A stretch of DNA of 64,000 bases, from the NCBI RefSeq assembly GCF_902686445.1, contig NC_062226.1:14728001-14792000 (forward strand), given 5' to 3'. Made by a program: the position numbers and the translations under genes. How positions within the stretch are numbered: the stretch's first letter is position 1; every line of letters begins with the position of its first letter. The stretch is from Sciurus carolinensis. Lineage: Eukaryota; Chordata; Mammalia; Rodentia; Sciuridae. Positions 30,711 to 42,734 of this stretch are shown piece by piece. A model generated the notes under the pieces. It searched no databases. It saw nothing but the letters and a program-made list of their open reading frames with translations, and was not told the origin of the DNA.

Positions 30711-31199
30711 TAATACTTTTTGTGCAAATTATATGAGACATAGTTATGAAACAGTTTCTTGAATAAAAAAAGGATTCTCCAAAATGAAGGAATTTGTCAT
30801 TTTTTTTAATTTATCAAGAAAATCTTTAAGAAGATAAACTTCATCATGAAGAGTTTCACCTCTCGCTCAGCTGACATTGCTATCTGAACGTTTACTCTTC
30901 TCTTCCAACATGAAAAGCCGCTTCCAGGTCTTCTATTGCATGCCTTGGTATCAGCCTGGACCAGAATCAATATTCCAGGGTCAGGGCGACTATGTCTTTA
31001 AAGAGGACCTGGCCTTGTTTCTACTCTGGTGCCTACAGACCTTCAGGCCACACTCTGCATTCTGATTGCAATCTCTCATTCTGCAGCTCAGGCCTCCCTT
31101 TTCCCTTCTGCTAGTGACGAACACCCAACACTCCATGGACTCTGGCTAGGGCTAAGGTTTTTCACACGAATGTGGATGCAATTTGAGTTTAGGGGAGAT
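30711..31199. other. Unique spacer
   Basis: AT-rich at 30720-30870, otherwise unremarkable. No repeat secured. Confidence 0.35.
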
Positions 31200-31420
31200 G
31201 TTGGAAGAGTCAGGCCACCCGCTTTAATTTCAGTGCTGACTTTGGTATCTACACAACTTCAGAAAAATCACCTCCTGCCATGGTCACCTTGCCGTTTCCT
31301 TGGTGGAAACAGAGCCCTGGGAATATTGAAATCCACTCTACAAAGCTGCAAGATGAAAGGAGATAACGGACGGATGTGTACAGGCCCAATGCAGTCCCTG
31401 ACCTGGAGTGGGTGCTTTTC
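31200..31420 (+). repeat. Probable MIR SINE
   Basis: 'atctacacaacttcagaaaa', 'tcacctcctgccatggtcac' and 'gcaagatgaaaggagataac' loosely follow the forward MIR. Diverged. Confidence 0.4.
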
Positions 31421-32789
31421 TGTTGACTTGGCAATGGAAGTTCCTGGAATGTCGGAGCGGGGCGACTCATTGATTTCTTCTTCCTCTTTTTAGAAAGAGG
31501 AATGACAGCTGGAGCGTGAGGCGTGACCTCCCTGTGGTGGCAGAGCTGATACGAGTATCAGGGCTCAGATACGGATCTTCTGATTCACAAACTCCAACTT
31601 CTACACACATTCCAACTCTGAATACCTTCAAGGACATGGATTCATTTTTAAAAAAAAAATTGCATTAAAATGGAATGCTTATATTGGAGGCGAAGATGAG
31701 CTCATTACAGCCCGTGGGGGATGCCGGTCCTGGAGGCTGGTTGCTTTTGTCTCTCTCACAGCACTTGAAATGATCTTCAGTGGTGACAGAGGCTACGGAG
31801 TGTCCACAACACTGTCCTGACCCCCTGGACTGGTAGGGTCAGGGTGGGGTGTCCCCTGACAAGATTTAGAACAAGGCCGCCGTCCCCAGACGTGGCTGTC
31901 CACAGGGTGCCAACAGCCGCCTCTGTTGGGAAGAGCTGGGCAGCCACTGATAACAAGGTGAAGTCTGTGACAGCTGTGGCTCTCGCTTGGGGCCTGGGCT
32001 GGGAAATGCCTGTGACACTCATAAGTCCCCTGGGATGCCGCTACGGGAAGACAGGCTGCCCCGCGGGGTGTTGAACCAGCGTCCAGAGTTACAGATAGCA
32101 CTGGTGGGTGGATGTCCACGACGGGCTGATGACCCCACTTGCTGCTCACACCTTCATCCAGTGAGCAACGTGAGACCCACCCGCGGGGAATGTGACCGGG
32201 TGATGGTATCCAGGTGCCGGATCCTCGGGGCTCACCTCAGCTTTTGGACTGAGATCATGAGATCACCTTCTTCTTGGGGCGGCCCCAGTTGCTCAGATAA
32301 TACTTTTCTCTATCCTATGACTTAATTAATCTGACAGACGTTTATTAGCTGCGCGAGGTGTGTGGCATAATAAGAGACAGCGGAGGTGGGAGTGTGTCAG
32401 AGGAAGAAGCTGGGAGTGCGGAGAGGGAGGTGGAGATGCCACAGTCCCACCCCCGGCGGAGCTGATGTGAGTCACGCACAAGGAGGGGTCTGGAGGCTGT
32501 GGGCCTGCTCAGGGTGCCCGGGCAGGGGCGGGAGGAGGGGGAGTCAGTCCCTTCTTTCCATGGAGCAGGTTTTTCTGGATGTGTTTGTAGTGGCTCTGGA
32601 ATTGGAAGCATAGACTATGCATATTGAAGTGAGGTGACATGGTTGACACTTAAGGACAAAGGGTCTGATCAAAGGGAAGTGAGGAGATAGGAGACAGTGT
32701 CCGGTGCCTAGTGGACAGGGAATTGTTTGCTTTGCCACTTGGTCTGGAGTGTGCGGGGCCCTGTCTAGGTCTCCAGCTATTCAACCCCT
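31421..32789. other. Unique spacer, CpG-scattered at 31.8-32.3 kb
   Basis: About 18 CpGs between 31860 and 32290 ('gccgccgtccccagacgtgg', 'ggatgccgctacgggaagac'). A weak inverted L2-like start appears near 32340 ('cagacgtttattagctgcgc'). No exon recognised. Confidence 0.3.
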
Positions 32790-33165
32790 CTGATCCTTGC
32801 TCTTAACCATTAGCTCATTGGCCTTTGAATTCTCTCATGTCCCAGAGTCATATGCCCTTCCGATCTCCCCCATGCTGATCCCTAGACATGGGACCTTTTC
32901 TCCTCCTTCCAGCCCCTACTCTAAGTGATCATAACTCAATTTAGATGCCACTTCCTTGGGAAGGTCCTTCCAACTCTCTAGCATGTGGCCTACCCCTGTG
33001 TTTGACATGTTCATTACACTCCGGCTGCTATAAGGATTCAATCTCTGTTTCTGTTTTCCTTGCCATATGCCAAGCCCCACAAGGCCCAGCCGGGCATCTG
33101 TTGTCTCAACACTGTTTCTCCAGTGCCCAGCGTTGGGCAGGTAGGTGGGTAATAACTCTTGAACA
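32790..33165 (+). repeat. L2 LINE 3' end
   Basis: 'caatttagatgccacttcct', 'tgggaaggtccttccaactc', 'ctgtttctgttttccttgcc' and 'tctccagtgcccagcgttgg' run in L2 3' UTR order ('...aaatgtcacctcctcagggaggccttccctgac ... cccagcgcctagcacagtg'). Confidence 0.75.
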
Positions 33166-33284
33166 TTCCTAAAAACTGGTCGAAGAGATGGGGTTTCTAT
33201 GTTAAACAATAGGAAGCCTCATACATATTCATGAAAACATAGTCCTGCAAACCTCCTTGGTAAGCATTAGTGATATTTTAAGTC

Positions 33285-33475
33285 TCTGTGGTATTTTTCA
33301 GTTCACATATCTACACCCATTATCTCATTATCCTCTTAGTGATTTCTTGAGAGCATCTAGGAAACTCCTTTCATCCCCCAGAGGATAAGTCCGAAGCTCA
33401 GGGAGGTTGAATGGGGTAATAAGATCACACAGTTAGGCTTACGGAAGAGCCAGCTCAATGCCAAGCCTAATGATT
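33285..33475 (-). repeat. MIR SINE
   Basis: 'cacccattatctcattatcc', 'gtccgaagctcagggaggtt' and 'aataagatcacacagttagg' are inverted MIR blocks. Confidence 0.7.
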
Positions 33476-34029
33476 TCACATTCCTGATCCTTCCCTATTG
33501 TGTGAATGTTCTTTCTTAGAAAAAAAAAGAACATCTCATAGAGTTGAAATAATTGAGAAACCATAAAGGATGGTAAGTAGGAATGGAAATATTTGTATAT
33601 TCTCAGGGACTCACAGCACAAGGCAGATCAAAATCATTAAGAAAGCTGGTGGAATCATGGAAGGAGTTATTACTTGGGACAGCCAAATAATGGATAGTAT
33701 TAGTCAATGAAAAGAGAGTGGCAATTTCTTTTCTTATAAATAGTTTCAGGGAGATTCTTGGTTTCTCTTACTGCTGTGTTTCCACTCCTCACTCCGTTTT
33801 GTTTAATGTGCAAAAGGAAATGCAAATTCCACTTAGAGTCACCCCATCCTATTGACATTGAAAGGTTGCAGATGCTAGATATACTTTCTAAGCATCTTTT
33901 TGAAATCTCCAACACTTATCCAAAAGCAGAAGTTTAATTTTCCAGGTGTGTCTTCCAGTCAAGAGGTATGACCTCTACTGATGCCGATTCTTTGGGGACT
34001 GCATGGAGGTGGTATTCAGGACAGAGAGT
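33476..34029. other. Unique AT-rich spacer with a palindromic octamer
   Basis: No repeats recognised. 33816-33830 reads 'ggaaatgcaaattcc', an ATGCAAAT octamer (POU-factor site) inside GGAA..TTCC arms. Confidence 0.3.
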
Positions 34030-34215
34030 CCAAACTTGGATCATCATCAGAATTAGTTGTGGTAGTGTTTAAAATTACTTGAGTGATTTATTTAAACTTA
34101 ACTTGCCTTTGGAGATTTAGCTCTTAACAGTCTGGGGAGAGGTGCTGGGAATTTATTTTAATCCCTCCCTCCTCAAGTAATTCTAGTAGTAGCCAGATTT
34201 AAGCCTCCCATATGT
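34030..34215. mobile_element. hAT-Charlie MITE remnant (MER5A-like)
   Basis: 'ggatcatcatcagaattagt', 'gcctttggagatttagctct' and 'gtctggggagaggtgctggg' resemble the MER5A body, with a diverged right end 'ctcaagtaattctagtagta'. Confidence 0.5.
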
Positions 34216-34259
34216 AAGAAAAGTAGCACTGCCATGGGAGTTTTTTGTTAGATCACCAA

Positions 34260-35965
34260 AATATAAAACATGCTGAGATTTATTGCAGATAGTGGGGAGA
34301 CTGGTTCAGTGTTAAAAAATCAGTTAGCTATCTACTATGTCAACAAACTAAAGAAGAAAAAATCCAATGATCATATCAGTTAACACAGGAGAAGCATTTG
34401 AAAAAAAATCCCAAACTCTTAATGGTAGAAACCTTCAGCAAACTAGAAATAGAAGGAAATAATCTTAAGCTGATAAAGAGCATTTATGAAAGCTAACATA
34501 ACACTTGATGGTAAAAGATTGAATGTTTTCCTTGTAAGTCTGGGAACAAGACAAAGATGTTCATTCTTATTCTACATAGTACTAGAAATACTAGCCAATG
34601 CAATAAGGCAAGAGAATTCATACATAGAAAGGAAGAAATAAAATGATCCCTACTTACAGAAGAAAACTGCAAAGAATCTACGAAAGATAAGAAAAAAGTT
34701 TTTCAAAATGTCCCCAAATAAGTGGGTTCTGCAGGAGTACAGGATACAAAGTCAACATATAAAAATTAATCACATGAGTATATATTAAAAAAGAACATGT
34801 AGAAACCAAAATTTAGACTTCTATGCTGAAGAATATTAAAAAAAATAAAATGACTCAAACAAGACCTAAATAAATGGAGAGAGTATTGTGTCATGGACTA
34901 GACAAATCAACATAACAAATATACCAGTTCTCTCCCAAGTTGATCCATAAGGTTAATGCAATTCCTATCAAACTCCTGGTAAGGTTTTTTGTGGACATGG
35001 GTATCTTATTTAAAAATGTATATAGAAAAAAATATGGACAGAAAAGTGTATTACAAGTGTGACTATACCTGATAGCGAGGTTACTATATAGCCACAGGAA
35101 TCAAGACATGAAGTGTTTGTAGGAGGATAGATGTATGGATTAATGGGGCAGAACAGAAGCATAGAAATACCCATGCACAGGGATGGCCAATGGAATTTTG
35201 ACCAAGGTGTGCAGTTAATTTCATGGAAGAAGAATAACCCTTTCAATAATTTGTGCTGGAGCAATTGGACATTGTAGGTAAAACATACATGCACACATGT
35301 AACAAATAATCAAAGAAAGCCAAACCACACAAAACCCCTCATATCTTACAAAAATTACTTTGAAATGGATTATAGACAAATGTAAGATATGGTTATGGTA
35401 TTTTATTCAATATGAAAAAGGAACAAATTACTAATACATGAAATAATTTGGACAAATCTCCAGGAAGTTATGCTGAGTAAAGGTAGTTTATCAAAAATTG
35501 TGATTTCATTAATATATCTTTGAAATCACAGAATTTAAAAAATTGAGAACAGATTCATGGTTTCCAGGTGTTAAGGATGGTAGTGTAGGTATTGTGTGTA
35601 TGGTGATGAAAGGGCGACCAAAGGGATACTTGAGATCCTGGAAATATTTGGTATCTCAATGGAGGTGCTGGATACATGGAGCTGAATGGGTAATAAAATG
35701 CAAATTGTATAGATGGAGCTCAACACCAACACACAAGTGCACACGTGTGCATACACACAATCACATACCATAATACAAGTAAAATGGGGAGAAATCAGAA
35801 GAAGAGTTGCAGATTATATCAATGCTTGGGATGTGACACTACAGTTTTAGAAAATGTTCCCATGGTTGGAAAATGGTGGAAATTGTACAAGGAATAACTC
35901 TGTACTATTCCTTGTAATTGCATGTGAATCAATAATGGTCTCAAAAAGTATTTCAGTTAAAAATG
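34260..35965 (+). mobile_element. Old LINE-1 (L1M) ORF2 remnant and 3' end
   Basis: Forward L1 ORF2 DNA: 'gatcatatcagttaacacag', 'gaagcatttgaaaaaaaatc', 'actagccaatgcaataaggc', 'aagtgggttctgcaggagta', 'aatgcaattcctatcaaact', 'ctggagcaattggacattgt', and the 3' part 'tctccaggaagttatgctga', 'cagattcatggtttccaggt'. Many stop codons and indels. The link near 35390-35410 skips part of ORF2, so an internal deletion is likely. Inactive. Confidence 0.88.
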
Positions 35966-36289
35966 TAGAGCATCTTTTTTTGCGACAGAACCTAGACAAT
36001 ACATAGACTTAGGATAAAAGTCAATGTCAGAGACTGCAGCACAAAACAATCAGCAATGCAAAATAGTTCAGGTTCATTGTGGTGTTGCTGAGCCCTGAAT
36101 CACACCAACTGTGATGTTCATCCTATCTCCATACTTCCTGGTCACAGAAGGCAGTGATTTCCTTATTGTTTAAGGAGCATGGACCAGGGAGAGATTTTCC
36201 CTTTCCTACTGGGAAACTTCTCAGGTGAAACAAAGGTACATTGTATGGAACTCACATATGGGAAGCAGTAATGAGGTGGCAGAAAAACA
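35966..36289. other. Unique spacer
   Basis: No repeat or exon recognised. Confidence 0.35.
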
Positions 36290-36390
36290 GTGATTAGAAG
36301 ACGATTTTAACCTGAACCTCTTTAATGTCTGGGTGACTTTGGTGGAGTTACTTATCTTCTCTGTAGATTCTTCTGTAGTTTCTGGTAGGT
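36290..36390 (+). repeat. MIR fragment
   Basis: 'tttaatgtctgggtgacttt' and 'ggtggagttacttatcttct' fit the MIR core 'gctgtgtgaccttgggcaagttacttaacctct'. Confidence 0.5.
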
Positions 36391-36399
36391 TCTATTCAT

Positions 36400-36765
36400 G
36401 AAACCGATATTTCCCAAGTGTCTTGTGTAGGTTTCCAGGACAGCATAGTCTCTTCCTCATGGAGATTGCATCTTAGCCCAGGGAGACATGTACTAAATAC
36501 AAGACCAAATAAATATATAATATATTGCAGGAGGATAAGTAGTAAAGAGGGAAAAAAGCACGTTCTGGAGGTGTGGGGGTGCAGGTAGGGAGGATGGCAG
36601 GTGGTACCTGTGTGGTCAGTCAGCAAGGTGTGAATTCCAGTAAGACATTTGTACTGAGATCCCAAGGGAGTAAGTTGGTGAATGAGCCATGTGGTCATCT
36701 AGACAGAGAGCATCCCAAGCAGCAGGTAGAGGAATGTCTTGCTCCCTCTGGACATCTGTTTGCAG
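36400..36765 (-). repeat. L2 LINE fragment
   Basis: 'catagtctcttcctcatgga', 'gattgcatcttagcccaggg' and 'agacatgtactaaatacaag' match inverted L2 ('ccctgccctcatggagcttacattctagtgggggagacagacaataaac'). Downstream to 36765 the match is weaker. Confidence 0.65.
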
Positions 36766-37299
36766 AGCTGTTAAAGATGAACTAGACATTCTAGTAGGTA
36801 AACTTTATCCTCTGTTTGTTCAACATATATTGATGATGTGTAGTATCTTGCTAAAATTTTATTAAAATAATCACTTTTCAGTTGCTTGAGTTTCATATGA
36901 GAGACCTGTATGTGACCTCTTCTTGGCTCGTACAGGTGGAGAAAACATATGACATTCTCCATCCAAGGCAATGAACTCAGGTGTCAGTTTCTCTCATCTT
37001 TCCATCTCAGCAGAGTGATGGATGAGTGGGTGTGAATGGACATGAGCCTAGAGGTGTCTGTGCCCAGTGTCTTCACCTATCAAGAAGTCACGATTGGTAA
37101 GGGCAAATTTACAAGGCTGTAAACGTGTGACTTAAGCGAGGAACTGGAGGAAAAGGCACTTCATAAATTTTGTTATCTCATTTTCAGGTCATTGAGATCA
37201 TCCCCACTGCTTGGTGGTCCAAAATCTTTTGCTGGAAGAAGGGGCATAAGCATGGAAAATCAGGGACACTAACACCCAGAAAAATGTACATACACCCTA
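36766..37299. other. Unique spacer
   Basis: No repeat or exon recognised. Confidence 0.35.
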
Positions 37300-37508
37300 T
37301 TTTTGAGGTGGGGGAACTGGGGATTGAACCCAGGGATGCTCTACCACTGAGTCACATTTCCAGCCCTTTTTATTTTTTAATTTGAGGCAGGGTTTCACTA
37401 AGTTGCTTAGTACCTTGCTAAATTGCTAAGACTGGTTTTGAACCTGCAATCTTCCTTCCTTAGCCTCCCAAATTGCTGGGATTACAGGCATGCACCGCTG
37501 TGCACGGT
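37300..37508 (-). mobile_element. B1-dID dimeric SINE
   Basis: Inverted copy. The right-monomer part 'ggggattgaacccagggatg', 'ctctaccactgagtcacatt' and 'tccagccc' is followed by the linker and the B1 part 'gaggcagggtttcactaagt', 'agcctcccaaattgctggga' and 'ttacaggcatgcaccgctgt'. No clear target duplication; older and more diverged than the 24.15-kb copy. Confidence 0.9.
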
Positions 37509-38234
37509 TACTTAGCTTCAGGGTAGGTCAGAGACCCTCTGAAACTCATCTGATATGGCATGGGCTAAGGATCCCTATTGAGTTATTGGGTTGACGACAT
37601 ACTTTTAGAATCAAATAACATGTGGATTACCTTGGGAGTAAAGTGGGAAAGTGGACCTAAAGTGACTTCGTGTGTGGTAGAATGTGTACCCGCGTGGGTT
37701 CTGATTCAGCATTCGCGAGAATGCGTTGGTGCACAGGCATGCATGAACTGATGCATGCATCTGATATTTGCTGTGATGGGAACAGAGGATGAGTTTGCTT
37801 GTTTGTGAAACCACATGCATGAGTACATTTGGGAATAAGTTTTAGTTCAAATATGAGGGGGTGTGTGTGTGTGTGTGTGCATGAGCGTGTATAAGTGTGC
37901 CTTTGGGATCAATGCACCAAAAGATGAATCTCGTACAGAGCAGGACCTGGCCCCAGGGGCTGGCTTCCTGAAAGGTTGTCTAAAAAATCCTTTCGCAGTC
38001 AGATGCTAGCACAATCTAAAAAACACTGACCATGTCCTGCATTGTGTCTGCTGGATTTTCTGCAAATTTTAAAGAGAAAAGGAAAGCATAATCCTCTCTT
38101 TGGTCTGCTGCTGTTTGTAGTTCTTTTGTTCCTTCTACTGATGGAAAGCCAGGAAAGAGAAAAAAAAGTTTCCAGCAGGAAATAAGCTCCTCCTGTATCC
38201 TTGGGTTTTCAAAAGGGAGAGTATAGAACACAGT
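37509..38234. other. Unique spacer with (TG)n
   Basis: A (TG)10 run lies at 37860-37879. 37737-37758 has inverted 8-bp arms 'gcatgcat' / 'atgcatgc' around a 6-nt loop. No repeat family or exon found. Confidence 0.4.
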
Positions 38235-38445
38235 GGCAAGAAGCTGAACTTGGGAGTTAAAATATGTGAGTTCTAATCCTGTCTCTACCATTGGTGACTG
38301 ATGCTTGGGAAAAAAAAATCTTGAAATCTTCAAGCTCCTAATTGGTCACCACTAGGATGGGTATAATACCTATTTTGCCACACTTTGGCATCGTTAAGAG
38401 ATCACATTTGCAGTAATTTGCACAGAATAAACATTTATTTTATTT
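38235..38445 (+). repeat. MIR SINE (near full length)
   Basis: 'gtgagttctaatcctgtctc', 'taccattggtgactgatgct', 'gatgggtataatacctattt' and 'taatttgcacagaataaaca' run in forward MIR order. Confidence 0.8.
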
Positions 38446-38574
38446 GAAAAATAACCTTTCATGTCTAATCAATAAAATTTAAAATACTCCAGAGAATTAA
38501 ATAGAGCTTCCTTTTCTGTGGTGGGCTCCCTAGATTAACTCCAAAAAGGAGCTGGGGAACTTCTTATCGTATAT

Positions 38575-38880
38575 TTATTTAGAACAAATATTTGCTCAGC
38601 ATGTGCTTTATGCCGGTCACTGTCTTAGGTGTGGAAGACACAGTGGAAAAAAGAACGTAGTCATAATCCGCACATAAGGGAATAGTCTGTCCACTGAGGC
38701 GGACGGATACTAAGCACACAGATAAACATATATACAATTAAAACTTTAACAAGAGTCATAAAGTTCATACCAATGGAAACTATGAAAGGCACAAGGGAGA
38801 GATGGACTTTAGCCTGGGTCTCTCAGAGGAAGTGACTTTCCGCCTGCCATCTGGAGGGCCTGGGTGAATTGGTAGGGAGC
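38575..38880 (-). repeat. L2 LINE 3' end
   Basis: 'gaacaaatatttgctcagca', 'tgtgctttatgccggtcact', 'gataaacatatatacaatta' and 'ctcagaggaagtgactttcc' match the inverted L2 3' end in order. Confidence 0.8.
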
Positions 38881-39439
38881 CACAGTGTTGGCTGAATCCT
38901 TCCCCTTAAGATCTGCTTCCCCCTATGATTCTGTGGAACAAACACGAAATTGAATTTCTATTCCATGCTGAAAAGTAAGTAAAGGAAAGGGGTGGAGGGA
39001 TATATGTAAGAAGAATATTAAGCGATAAATCTTATTTTTATATTGTAGTCTCTTTTCCTTCAAAATGTTCCTAATCCCCTGACTTTTGGTTCATAAATAG
39101 ATAGAATTTTCCCTCATGTTATAGCTTTGCCTAAAGACAATGAGTGATTTCACAACAAGTGATTTATGTACTGAAATCCGAAGAGATTTTACTCATAAAA
39201 ATACTCCAGCCGTTTATCTTGATCATCGGATACAGGCGAGCCAGGCTCGGATGCCTCTGAATTAACTGCAGATTAAATGATTCAAGCCAGCTGGAAAAGC
39301 ATAAAGGCGGGGAGGGGTGGGGGCACTGCCGGAGGCTGATGGCCACCGCGATTGTGGTCCTTATCCACTCGGAAGGCAAAAGGCTTCCAGGTGGCAGAAG
39401 ATCTGGGACCTTCAGGTGTTCCTGGGAGCCTGAGCGTCC
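38881..39439. other. Unique AT-rich spacer, candidate conserved block at 39120-39310
   Basis: 39120-39310 has single-copy sequence with CpGs and homeodomain-like words ('gaattaactgcagattaaat', 'ccagccgtttatcttgatca'). Conservation is untested. Confidence 0.25.
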
Positions 39440-40240
39440 AGCTGTCAACACACTTACTGAGTGCTCGGCGTGGGTTCCACGCTGAGGGTGCAGTTGCGAA
39501 CATGTCAGATATGGGCGCTGTCCTCTGGGAACGTCCAGAGAATGGGAGTTTTGCTGGGAGAAGGAGATAATGCACACAAGAGAGCTACTGATGGACCCCG
39601 ATCGCAGTGACACATCAATTTAGGGGAAACTCAGTGGGGGTCAGACTGTCATGTTTGGCCTTCTGGATACCATGGCTTGATGCCTCTGCTAGTAATTCCC
39701 TCTGTCCTCCTTGTCATTCAATCACCCACCTGCTATTCAACAGCTATGTTTACCGAGCTTCTATTATGGGTCTTATTCTGTGTCACCAGCACGAGTCCCA
39801 GAAGACGAATCAGTGGGGACCCCCACCTTCAGAAAAGCTCAGCATCTCTTGGGAATGACAGGCCATTCTTGCAAATCAGCACAGTGAAGGCAGAAATGGG
39901 GGTGTGTGTCCAAGGGGTTTCATAGGAGGTGCTCGGAGTGTTCAGATGGAACCAAGATCTTTTCCTGGAAAAGCTGAAGAATTCAACCCAAGTACAGTGA
40001 GTGCCGTACTCTGCTGCAGGCTGTGTGCGGGGTTCTGGAGTTACCAAGACGATCAGACAGAGGCACCGCCCCAAAGCAGGTTCCAGTGTGGAATGTGGAA
40101 CAGACATTTAGACAGTAATTTCAATAGTGAGGGGGCATTCATCTATGAGGGATCTGTCATGGGCTGGTCTTCGCGTTGTAGTACATGGGTGCAAAGTAAG
40201 CAGAGGGGAAATTCCCTGCCCCTCTGGCATGGATACTAAG
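39440..40240 (-). repeat. Cluster of L2-like fragments
   Basis: Three inverted L2 3'-end starts appear: 'cacttactgagtgctcggcg' (39440-39600), 'gtttaccgagcttctattat' (39718-39860) and 'acagtgagtgccgtactctg' (39985-40160). The last two are followed by phrases like 'tgaagg..' and 'aacagacatttagacagtaa'. Each is diverged. Confidence 0.5.
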
Positions 40241-40417
40241 GTTGACAGTCTGGTAGATGTATTTGGCTAGTTTATCCAGCATCACCAGCCTTAGTTATTG
40301 TCAGATGGGTTAGGTGATGGGGGAGGAGTGTGAGCTGACTAGCCTAATTGAGTTAAAGCACTGGAAATCCAATGAGCAGAGTTGTGACTGGAATAATTCA
40401 ACAAGCAGTCTGCCCTC

Positions 40418-40479
40418 AAAAAAAAAATAAATAAAAATAAATAAGAAAATAAATAAATAAAAAAATAAAAAAGAACAAC
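40418..40479. repeat. A-rich (AAAT/AAATA)n low-complexity tract
   Basis: About 62 nt of A with scattered T, starting right after 'ctgccctc' with no SINE body. Orphan A-rich tract. Confidence 0.9.
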
Positions 40480-41149
40480 AGGAAATAGTCCCAAATGTGG
40501 GTTTGAGGGACCAAACCAGAAGACGGGAGGAACCTGGACGTCTCGGGAGTCAGCCAGCATATGGAAGGTTTGTTGGGAGAGAGGGAAGGAAGCTAACATG
40601 TACCTGGGCACATACCATCAGTTGTTCTTTGAGGCTTTACAAAGGACAATCACTAGAGAAAGTCAAGACCCAGACCTGGACATAAAATTAGAAAAATACT
40701 GAGCTAAGTTTTTAAGAACACAGACACACAGGGCTGGAAGAAGAGAGAGTAAAGGTCTTTAGGAAGGACTCAGGGATGCACTGATGAGACGTAAGCATTT
40801 ATTCAGTCACAAAGTTGGAGGCGAGTGGTGTGACAGATCACCGGAAGCTGCTGAGAGTCCTCCTCTCCCCTGTCTTACAGCTGCATCTTAGAGCTGCCCG
40901 TGGGTGAGGGTCAGCAGTGCCCTCTACAGACAGAGGTGGCAGGTGGAGATGGGTAGCTGCTGGGGCTTGGCATAGATGAGCATTTCACCTGCCAGAAGCC
41001 CTGTTCTTTATTTCTACTCTGACTTCTCCATAACCAAGTTAGATCAGGTCCCTGATGTAAACTGATATAAACTCTCCCAGCCCCTGAGGTTTCTACTCTT
41101 AGCACTTAGAAATTGTTCAGTTGCTAATGCTCAACTCAAAAGTGGCTTA
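40480..41149. other. Unique spacer
   Basis: No repeat or exon recognised. Confidence 0.35.
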
Positions 41150-42040
41150 AATAATGAAGTTAACTTATTTTTAACAGGTTTTAAGACAATTACTTTAAAT
41201 AGTTCATGTACCATACAATTTGTCCATTTAAAATGTACACACAATTCAGCATTTTTGTATTTTCACAGATATGTGCAATCTTCACCACAATTTTACATGT
41301 TTATAACTTCAAAAAGAAATCCTGTTTCTTTCAGTTATCAATACCTATCCTCCCATACTTCCTAAACCAAAGCAAACACTAATCTACTCTTGATTTCTAG
41401 AGATTTTTCTGCTCTGAACACAGCATATGAATGGAATCATGCAATAAGTGAACTTCCGTGACTGGATTCTTTGATTTAGTATAATGATTTTGAGGTTTAT
41501 ACAGGTTGTAGCAAATATCACTACTCCATTCCTTTTTATGATTGAATAGTATTCCACTGTATGGATATACCACATTTTTCTTATCCATTCCTCAGTTGAT
41601 AGGTACTTTAGTTGTTTCCAGCTATTGGCTATTACAAATAATGCTTTGACGAACATTAATTAACAAGTCCTTGAATGGACAAGTTTCATTTCTTTTGTGT
41701 ATGTAGCAGGAATGGAATTGGTAATTCATGTGGTAACTCTATATTTAATGGTTTGAGGAACTTACAGACTCTCTTTTGTGGTGGCTACACTATTGTATAT
41801 TTCAGTCAGTAGTGTACCTGGGTTCTGATTCCTCCACATGCATACTAACCTTTGTGAGTATCTGACTTCTTGACTCCAGTCACTCTGTGGACTTTTGATT
41901 TTTATTCCCCTGATGACTAATGATATTGAGCATCTTTTCATGTGCTTATTGGCCTTTTTCATATGTTCCTAGGAGAAATGTCTACTCAGATCTTTTTCTC
42001 ATTGCTCATTTTTAAGTGAGGGCTTCTTTCTGTTTTTGTT
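41150..42040 (-). mobile_element. Old LINE-1 (L1M) 3' end, left part
   Basis: Inverted 3' UTR and ORF2 end: 'atcttcaccacaattttaca', 'gattgaatagtattccactg', 'tatggatataccacattttt', 'tgactaatgatattgagcat'. Minus-strand frames keep LSTEEWIRKMWYIHTVEYY and KRCSISLVIRGIKIK, the ORF2p C-terminal signature, with stops between. Inactive. Confidence 0.9.
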
Positions 42041-42229
42041 TTTGTTTTGGTCCTGGTGATTAAACCCAGGGGCTCTAAGTTACATTCACAGCCCACAGCC
42101 CCTTTTAAATTTCCTATTTTGAGAGAGGGTTTCACTAAGTTGCTGAGGCTGGCCTCAACCTTGAGATCCTCCTGCCCAAGCCTCCTAAGTACCTGAGATT
42201 ACTAGAGTGCACTACCATGCCCAGTTGAG
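42041..42229 (-). mobile_element. B1-dID SINE inserted in L1
   Basis: 'ggtcctggtgattaaaccca' and 'ggggctctaagttacattca' form the inverted ID-like half. 'gagagagggtttcactaagt', 'tgctgaggctggcctcaacc' and 'agcctcctaagtacctgaga' form the inverted B1 half. A TTTTTG-rich tail lies at the left. L1 sequence continues for a short way on the other side ('gagttatttgtctttttt'). Confidence 0.88.
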
Positions 42230-42734
42230 TTATTTGTCTTTTTTTTCCTTTATTTTATTTTATTTTTTTTTAACTGATGATGATTTTTGTCTGAATGTTC
42301 TCAAGGAATGCTAAGTTTTAGGTAAGTAGATCCAATGTCCTGACAATATTACCAAAATTAATTTTCTTTTTATGTCATTTCTACCCTCTATAGGTTTGAT
42401 TTTTCCTAAGTTTGGCTTTCTTAGTGCTTAAAAAAATAACTGATAGCAACTTCTGGGTCAAATATTTTCTCTGCCACATCCAGTGACAAGAAAGTGAGCC
42501 TCTTTTTCATTGTGAAAGTCCTGGGCTTTCCTTTTTAAGATTGTCTAGGTCACATGCCCACCTCTGAACCAATCAGAATGATGGGCGGGTCTTTCACAGG
42601 TTGAATTGGGCTGTTGAGGGTGCATTTTTAAAGAGCTGAGATTGGGCCTAGTTCTGTGTTCCACCCCAAATGCATTTGGCTACCACATAATGGTGGAGCG
42701 TTGGGGCAGGTGGACATAATCCACTTGGCAATTT
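42230..42734. other. Short L1 continuation, then AT-rich spacer and possible ancient repeat
   Basis: To about 42265 the L1 phrase 'ttgagttatttgtctttt' continues. 42480-42650 ('gtcacatgcccacctctgaa', 'ccaatcagaatgatgggcgg') resembles an old unclassified mammalian repeat. Confidence 0.35.

Noticed and set aside
40418..40479. SINE tail
   Set aside because: No ID or B1 body on either strand next to it. Treated as an orphan A-rich tract.
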